Part shown: positions 58,221-64,000 of the stretch, piece by piece
Position numbering within the stretch: position 1 is the first letter of the stretch
Layout: every line of letters starts with the position of its first letter
NCBI RefSeq assembly: GCF_002776525.5
Contig: NC_045436.1
Coordinates: 7,851,918-7,915,917 of the forward strand
Source: Piliocolobus tephrosceles
Taxonomy: Eukaryota; Chordata; Mammalia; Primates; Cercopithecidae
Length of the DNA: 64,000 bases
Reading direction: 5' to 3'
Made by a program: the position numbers and the translations under genes
The notes under the pieces: model-generated
The model's database searches: none
Told to the model about the DNA's origin: nothing
The model's input: the letters and a program-made list of their open reading frames with translations, nothing else

Positions 58221-60079
58221 TAACTTTGCAGCGTACTAACTGCTTTATAACATGCATAACCTTAAAATAATTAGAAGCCTCTTAGATCAATTTCAACAAA
58301 ACTGAGTAGGAATTATTACTTTAAATCCTTTTCTTTTATACATGATTTACATAATGAAAGATAAATTAAATACATGTTTAAGAATATGTAAGGTGACGTA
58401 GGTATATAGAGGACTGCAAATCCCTCTAAACTCAAGTGTTTCCTGAAATTTAAGAGCAAAGTCAAGAAGTTCTTTTGGGTAACAGGGAATTAATATATAA
58501 TAGGTAAGATGAGATGAAATATCACACTGTGATTTGCAGATTAATAATGACACTAAATGTAAAGAAATGGTTTAGATGACACATTATTTTTACGAAAGGA
58601 ACCAGGTACCCTAAAATATAAATTAATAATGTAGGATTAGCACCCTAACATTTCAAAATAGTATAAGAAAATTGGTCAGCAACAGTTTTTTTTTTTTTTT
58701 GGAAGTTTAGGACAGGTAGAAATCCTAATATTAAGTGGAGCATTCAAAGTGTTAGGATTTAATTGCTATTTTTTAGGAAGAGGCCTGAAAATTAGCAGGA
58801 ATCAGGAGGCTGTTGGGAAGGCCTTCTCTGGAATAAATAACTAGAAATGCATTTATCTTTCTTGAAATAAAGAAATGTGATCCTATTTTGTCATTTATTA
58901 TGCTAAATACAATAAAGTCTTTAAGAAACGTGTCATTAAGCTGTTTGCTGATCTACTTCTCTCTTCTTGGTTGCTCTGAGAAACCATGCAAAATCTTCAT
59001 CCCGTATTAATTACCAATTTAATCAGTCAATGCTAAAAGAAAATCTTTTGCTTTAATTATAAAAGGCAGTTGCTGTAAACGTTTGACGTGACGAATACCT
59101 TTGCTGATCTTGGGCAAGTTGTAATTTATTAAGCACAAATACGGGAACAACACAAGTAGAGGCTTAATCAGCAGTGACCCTCGATTAAAACAGGTGATGT
59201 TTGCTGGGGTTTAGAATAAAGGTGAGATAATGCCAATTAGTTGTCAAATCATCTGGCAAAACAGCTGTTACATGAATAGAAGATCACTTGGGCTTCTTGT
59301 TCATTTTCTCAATTTCGTCTTTTTTAAGTCATTCAAAAAGATAGTTCCTCTGTTTATAGAAAATTTAAAAGCAGGGGAAATAAATTTGCAGTGTTAGAAG
59401 CCATGATCCTGGTTAGCCGTGCTGGGGTGAGGGAAGGGAGGTGGGAGGGGGTGTGACTAGAAGGGGCTCGGGGCTGGAGATACGTGTTGGCGTGTGGAGA
59501 ATACGCTGTTTGTTAACCGGGTCCTGGTTAAGGGATGCGCTCCCTTTGTACAAATCCATCCAGCTGTGTACTCAGGGTTCCCACATTTTCTGCATGTCTA
59601 TTATGCTTCCAAAAAATTTCCCCTCAAATATAAACTATTTCCAGAAATATAGGGAATTACCTCAATATTGTGTCAAAACTGAAAGGTTTTATACAAATGT
59701 CTGGAAGAAATAACAGTTTTCTTGAAAACTTTTCCTCAATTCCCTCTATCTCCAAGAAAACATACCAGAACATCTACAATTTTTATTAAATAGGACTTTA
59801 AACAAAATGGAGGCATAAACATTAGCCTTGTGCTTACCATCAGATTTAGAAATGTATATGCTACTTACCAAAAAGGTGTGTTCTCTTTCACTTTTGTGGC
59901 AATTTGTTCATTAGAGTTGCCAAGCAGAGATATTGGCTGTGGTTCAAGCCTGGAAAAACAGAACAAATAGAAAAATTGCTATCCTATAAAACATTACTTT
60001 TATCGTAACAGTATATGTCACCTATTTCCTAATGTATTTTTCTACAGAACTATAAAATGATAACTGGTTTGCTCTGTCA
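58221..60079. other. Unique DNA with a candidate conserved block
   Basis: No gene. 58920-59300 has balanced composition and several transcription-factor-like cores: TTTAATTATAA, TTGACGTGACG (CRE-like), CCAATTAG. 58686-58700 is a T run. 59424-59451 is G-rich. The 90-codon frame at 59441-59713 has no known domain. Confidence 0.4.
59424..59451 (+). other. Canonical G-quadruplex motif
   Basis: Five G runs of three or more (59424-59427, 59431-59433, 59436-59438, 59443-59445, 59447-59451) with loops of 1-4 bases, in otherwise AT-rich unique DNA. Confidence 0.7.
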
Positions 60080-60540
60080 CGTAACAAGCAATTACTATCT
60101 CTGCATGTACCAGGTGGTACGGGAGATGTGTAGCTGGCTATTGTAAAACTTTTCTTCAAGGAAATTAAACAAACAAAGAAGTGTAATAAATATACCAAAC
60201 TGGTGAGTATCATAAAGGAGGTATAATCAAATGTTCTGGGAGTCAGGAGGCAGAAGAGGTGACTTCCAACAGGAAGAGGTGGTGATTTTTGGAGGAGGTG
60301 GGGCCTAAATGGAGACTGAGAATGAGTATGGTCTTCAAGGTGGTGGGCAGGGCCTGGGACAGGAAGATTGAATGGGGAGCAGCCCATGTATGGGGGACAA
60401 AATGACCAAGTTACAGAGTTTGAACATAATGGAAATAGGAGGCGAAATTTGATGCGTTTCAGTTTGATTGAAGGAATTTTTCAGAGGGATTGGAACTGAG
60501 GTGAAACTCTGAGAGCAGCGATTAAGTCACTTGTAATAAT
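60080..60540 (-). mobile_element. Probable L2 LINE fragment, antisense
   Basis: 'AGAGGTGACTTCCAACAGGA' and later 'AGGAGGCGAAATTTGATGCG' are loosely like L2 reverse complement. Weak. Confidence 0.45.
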
Positions 60541-60950
60541 TTGGGTATTGTGCTAGGCCCAGAAATTCAGCAGTGAAATTGGAAGGATATGAGCCCAGGC
60601 CTCATGGAATTCCCAGCTTATGGAGACAAACTGATACAGAGGATTATAATAACGCATGATGAAAAGCAGAGGTTTACTGGGGAATCTGTAGCAGGGGAAT
60701 CAGTGTGGTCCAAGGGTCAAAGATTTAAAACAAACCAAAACAAAACTTCCAGTCTCAGAAAAGTGATCATTAAGGCAATGAGGTTAGATGAGATTGCCAA
60801 GGGACAGTGTAGAATATTAAGGGGGTGGATATGGACAGACTCCCATCTAGGAGGGAGAAAGGAATCATAGAAGAGGAAGGAGTCTCTGAAGACTGCGGCG
60901 TTAGGAAAGACAAGAGACGCAAGTTTTATGGAGGAGGCTGTGTTCAAACG
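60541..60950 (-). mobile_element. L2 LINE fragment, antisense
   Basis: 'TTGTGCTAGGCCCAGAAATT' and 'CCTCATGGAATTCCCAGCTT' are the L2 3' end in reverse complement; 'GATGAGATTGCCAAGGGACA' is a more internal L2 stretch. Confidence 0.6.
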
Positions 60951-62824
60951 CAGAATGTTTTAAAATTCAGGCAGGGTTAATACTGCGAAGTGGTTATTTG
61001 TCTTGTTTGTTGACTTGGATACATTAAAAAATGATAATAAAAATTGTGGGGTGATGGAGCTGGCCTGAGTTTCGGTTATTCTACACACACATCAGTGCTG
61101 TTGTTCTCTTTTCTGAAAAGCAGCCTCTCTTAAACATCATGCAGTGATTCAGGACTTAGCCTGGCTAGGGTTCACAGATTAGAATAAATGACAAAAATAA
61201 TCATTTCAAAAGCTATAAATTGTAAATATATAATCTCAGTGACTTCTCATTCTTCTCCAACTACGGGATTTTTATTACTTGCAATTATATGCCAAAGAAA
61301 CAAACCAAGGCAGTTATCTAGATAAACTAAGTAACTGAGTGGAGGGGCAGTTGGTTTGGTTGTTTAGTCCATCCTAATTAGGAATTAGACACAACGGATC
61401 ACCATACAGTTAACCAGGAGGATGTTAGAAACTTCTAGTTTCACTGTGATTTTAGCCATAGCTTATAGTTAACAGCCTTGATTTCTTGAAAATTACAGAA
61501 GATAGAAATAGTATGTTAATTTATGGAGAATAATTACTTAAGGGTGCGATTGAGTTTAGCCATGCAATCAAGATTATGGTTTCCAAATATCAAGTGAATT
61601 AAAATAGTCATTTACTGTTAACTTTTCCCTTACAGAAACTATTTTCAGCTTTCAGGAATTTCATACCCCTTGCAAATATTTAGAAAAATAACTAAGATCT
61701 ATAGATTTAAAGAAAATGAATATAGTATACAATTTAGAGCCATTTGTATTCTGTACAGGTTTATAAACAGTGGTAACCAAACTGATTATTTAAAATGGAC
61801 TTAAACTGACCAATTTTTCTGTTCATAGATAGACATTTTTCTATATTCTGAGATTTTTTCCCAATCAAGTCTCCTTAAATATATATTTGGGGGATTTTGA
61901 TAAGAATCACAATACAAATGGAAGAAGAGTACAGTGACCAGATTTTCTAAAGCTCTACAAACCTATGGACGAGTATCATTTCTGAAGATCAGAGGAAAAA
62001 AGTGTCTATGATGAAAATAGACAGAGTGGAAAAAAATGGTTATTTCTGTCAGTGCTAAAAAGCTTAGAGAGTCACTGATTAAGGTCACTGCCAATTTTGT
62101 CAATGAGGAAAGTGCTTTAGCAAGCCTTCAACCCCTCATCTTTGCCATCCTCCGTGTAGGCATGAGGATGACGGTACTGTCAGCGTGTCCACGATCAAAC
62201 ACTAAGAAGATTAGGGGTCAACCAGACTAGAACTTTTTAGCAGAAAACTGAAGGTGTCCAAAGCCAACTCCAAAGAATGCATTTTGTGTCTTCTGTCCCT
62301 TTGTCCCCTGAAGGGCCATCATCTTCGGCAACAAGAAAAAGGAGAAGAAAGAAGGAAGAAAAAATTAGCTATTAGCCATATTCACATTTGTTCTTGGCTT
62401 TTCTGGAAATAAAATGTTAAATCTCCAGGAACAAGCTTTCCTTTAAAGATTTATTAATACAAATGACAACTGTTCACAACAGCTAGTAAGATCTAAATCC
62501 TGTGCTCTAAGCTAATATCCAAACAGTGTATTGGCAATCGACGGCCAGCACAGCTTGCCTTGTGACTCAGGTGAAGTTTATTAAACACTTTTTCTATCTG
62601 TAAGCTCCAAAGAACGGTGAAAGATGCTTGTAAATCAACTCCAGTAGTACTTGAATAATGTAACTGGAAATTAGAACAGGATAAGCAATAGTTATTTCAC
62701 ATTAGAACACACTTTATATCACTTTGTAAGGATGGATTGATATGTTCAGACAAGCAGGTGTCACCGAGCCTTCATCTGAGCCATAGAATCACCTCACCCT
62801 AGAGCAAGTGGAGAACAATTAATG
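60951..62824. other. Unique DNA, no gene seen
   Basis: AT-rich, with no recognised element. Frames are short and unsupported. Confidence 0.45.
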
Positions 62825-63974
62825 AAAGACGTGGTTTGCATAAAAACCCTAGAAGAAATCCTAGGCAATACCATTCAGGACATAGGCATGGGTCAGGACT
62901 TCATGTCTAAAACACCAAAAGCAATGGCAACAAAAGCCAAAATTGACAGATGGGATCTAATTAAACTAAAGAGCTTCTGCACAGCAAAAGAAACTACCAT
63001 CAGAGTTAACAGGCAACCTACAGAATGGGAGAAAATTTTTGCAATCTACTCATCTGACAAAGGGCTAATAGCCAGAACCTACAAAGAACTCAAACAAATT
63101 TACAAGAAAAAAACAAACCCCATCAAAAAGTAGGCAAAGGATATGAACAGACAGTTCTCAAAAGAAGACATTTATGCAGCTAACAGATACATGAAAAAAT
63201 GCTCATCATCACTAGCCATCAGAGAAATGCAAATCAAAACCACAACGAGATACCATCTCACACCAGTTAGAATGGTGATCATTAAAAAGTCAGGAAACAA
63301 CAGGTGCTGGACAGGATGTGGAGAAATAGGAACACTTTTGCACTGTTGGTGGGACTGTAAACCAGTTTAACCATTTTGGAAGACAGTGTGGTGATGCCTC
63401 AAGGATCTAGAACTAGAAATACCATATGACCCAGCCATCCCATTACTGGGTATATACCCAAAGGATTATAAATCATGCTGCTATAAAGACACATGCACAT
63501 GTATGTTTATTGCGGCACTATTCACAATAGCAAAGACTTAGAATCAACCCAAATGTCCATCTGTGACAGACTGGATTAAGAAAATGTGGCACATATACAC
63601 CATGGAACACTATGCAGCCATAAAAAAGGATGAATTTGTGTCCTTTGTGGGGACCTGGATGCAGCTGGAAACCATCATTCTCAGCAAACTATCACAAGAA
63701 CAGAAAACCAAACACCGCATGTTCTCCCTCATAGGTGGGAATTGAACAATGAGATCACTTGGACACAGGAAGGGGAACATCACACACCGGGTCCTATTGT
63801 GGGGGGAGGTAGGGGGAGGGATAGCATTAGGAGATATACCTAATGTAAACGATGAGTTAATGGGTGCAGCACACCAACATGGCACATGTATACATATGTA
63901 ACAAACCTGCACGTTGTGCACATGTACCCTAGAACTTAAAGTATAATAATAATAAAGAAAAAGACGCTACTTGC
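62825..63974 (+). mobile_element. 5'-truncated L1PA 3' fragment
   Basis: The body 62840-63959 starts in the ORF2 C-terminal region and runs to the 3' UTR and (TAA)n tail. Flanking repeats AAAGACG....TTGC at 62825-62839 and 63960-63974 agree at 11 of 15 positions. Very similar to 48000-49167. Confidence 0.92.
62840..63745 (+). pseudogene. L1 ORF2 C-terminal remnant
   Basis: Frame 62822-63133 encodes the C-terminal region (QDFMSKTPKAMATKAKID) until a TAG replaces a tryptophan codon. 63143-63370 continues with the cysteine-rich zinc-knuckle-like motif intact (CWTGCGEIGTLLHCWWDC), then a stop. The last part ends SLIGGN at 63745. Truncated at the 5' end and split by stops. Confidence 0.92.
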
Positions 63975-64000
63975 TGATTTGGCTTTGATAATTCAGAGTC

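Overview
The window looks like a gene-poor, AT-rich stretch of primate nuclear DNA, most likely human or another ape/Old World primate. The evidence is the set of Alu elements (J-, S- and Y-like), L1PA-type LINE-1 copies with poly(A)/(TAA)n tails, THE1/MST, MLT1 and ERVL-type solo LTRs, and deeply decayed L2, MIR and L1M fossils. I see no intact host protein-coding gene, exon chain, tRNA, rRNA or snRNA. Nearly every open frame over 60 codons is either repeat-derived (Alu, L1) or a chance frame in unique DNA. The sequence cannot tell me whether this is intergenic or intronic. All family assignments are from memory of consensus sequences.

Layout. 1-3 kb is unique AT-rich DNA with one CA microsatellite. 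3-11 kb is a mosaic of L2 copies in both orientations, a CCCCT pyrimidine tract, a 580-bp solo LTR with matching 4-bp target duplications (7.29-7.87 kb), and Alus, including a tail-to-tail inverted pair at 10.4-10.8 kb inside an old L1. 13.9-17.4 kb holds an AluS, an Alu monomer, a 5'-truncated processed pseudogene of cyclin H (CCNH), and a long minus-strand L2 split by a THE1/MST solo LTR and an L1 3' UTR. 18.26-19.0 kb is a short L1 with a 5' inversion. 19-31 kb is mostly unique, with scattered Alus, MIR, L2 and an MLT1 LTR. 31.96-32.98 kb carries an MST LTR and an ERVL LTR side by side. 33-42 kb is Alus, an L1M tail and a long unique stretch with candidate conserved noncoding DNA. 42.5-42.8 kb is a compound GATA/GGTA/GGAT microsatellite.

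The dominant object is a 6.3-kb, essentially full-length L1PA element at 42.896-49.167 kb. Its 5' UTR and ORF1 start are inverted (twin priming), with an unusual A-rich filler at the junction. ORF1 is cut in two and ORF2 is broken by several frameshifts and stops, so it is dead for movement in cis. 49.8-52.6 kb has an LTR-like fossil, an L2 tail and unique DNA. 53.25-57.7 kb is an ancient L1M ORF2 remnant that received a trimeric Alu, an ordinary Alu, a short L1 3' end and an unexplained 155-bp segment whose relative lies 3 kb upstream. 58-62.8 kb is mainly unique with L2 fossils. The window closes with a second L1PA 3' fragment (62.84-63.96 kb) closely related to the end of the 6.3-kb element and in the same orientation.

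Nothing here amounts to a new functional system. The most distinctive things are structural: retrotransposition junctions, composite Alus sharing one target duplication, a small unclassified duplicated segment, and three or four unique blocks that could be conserved regulatory DNA.
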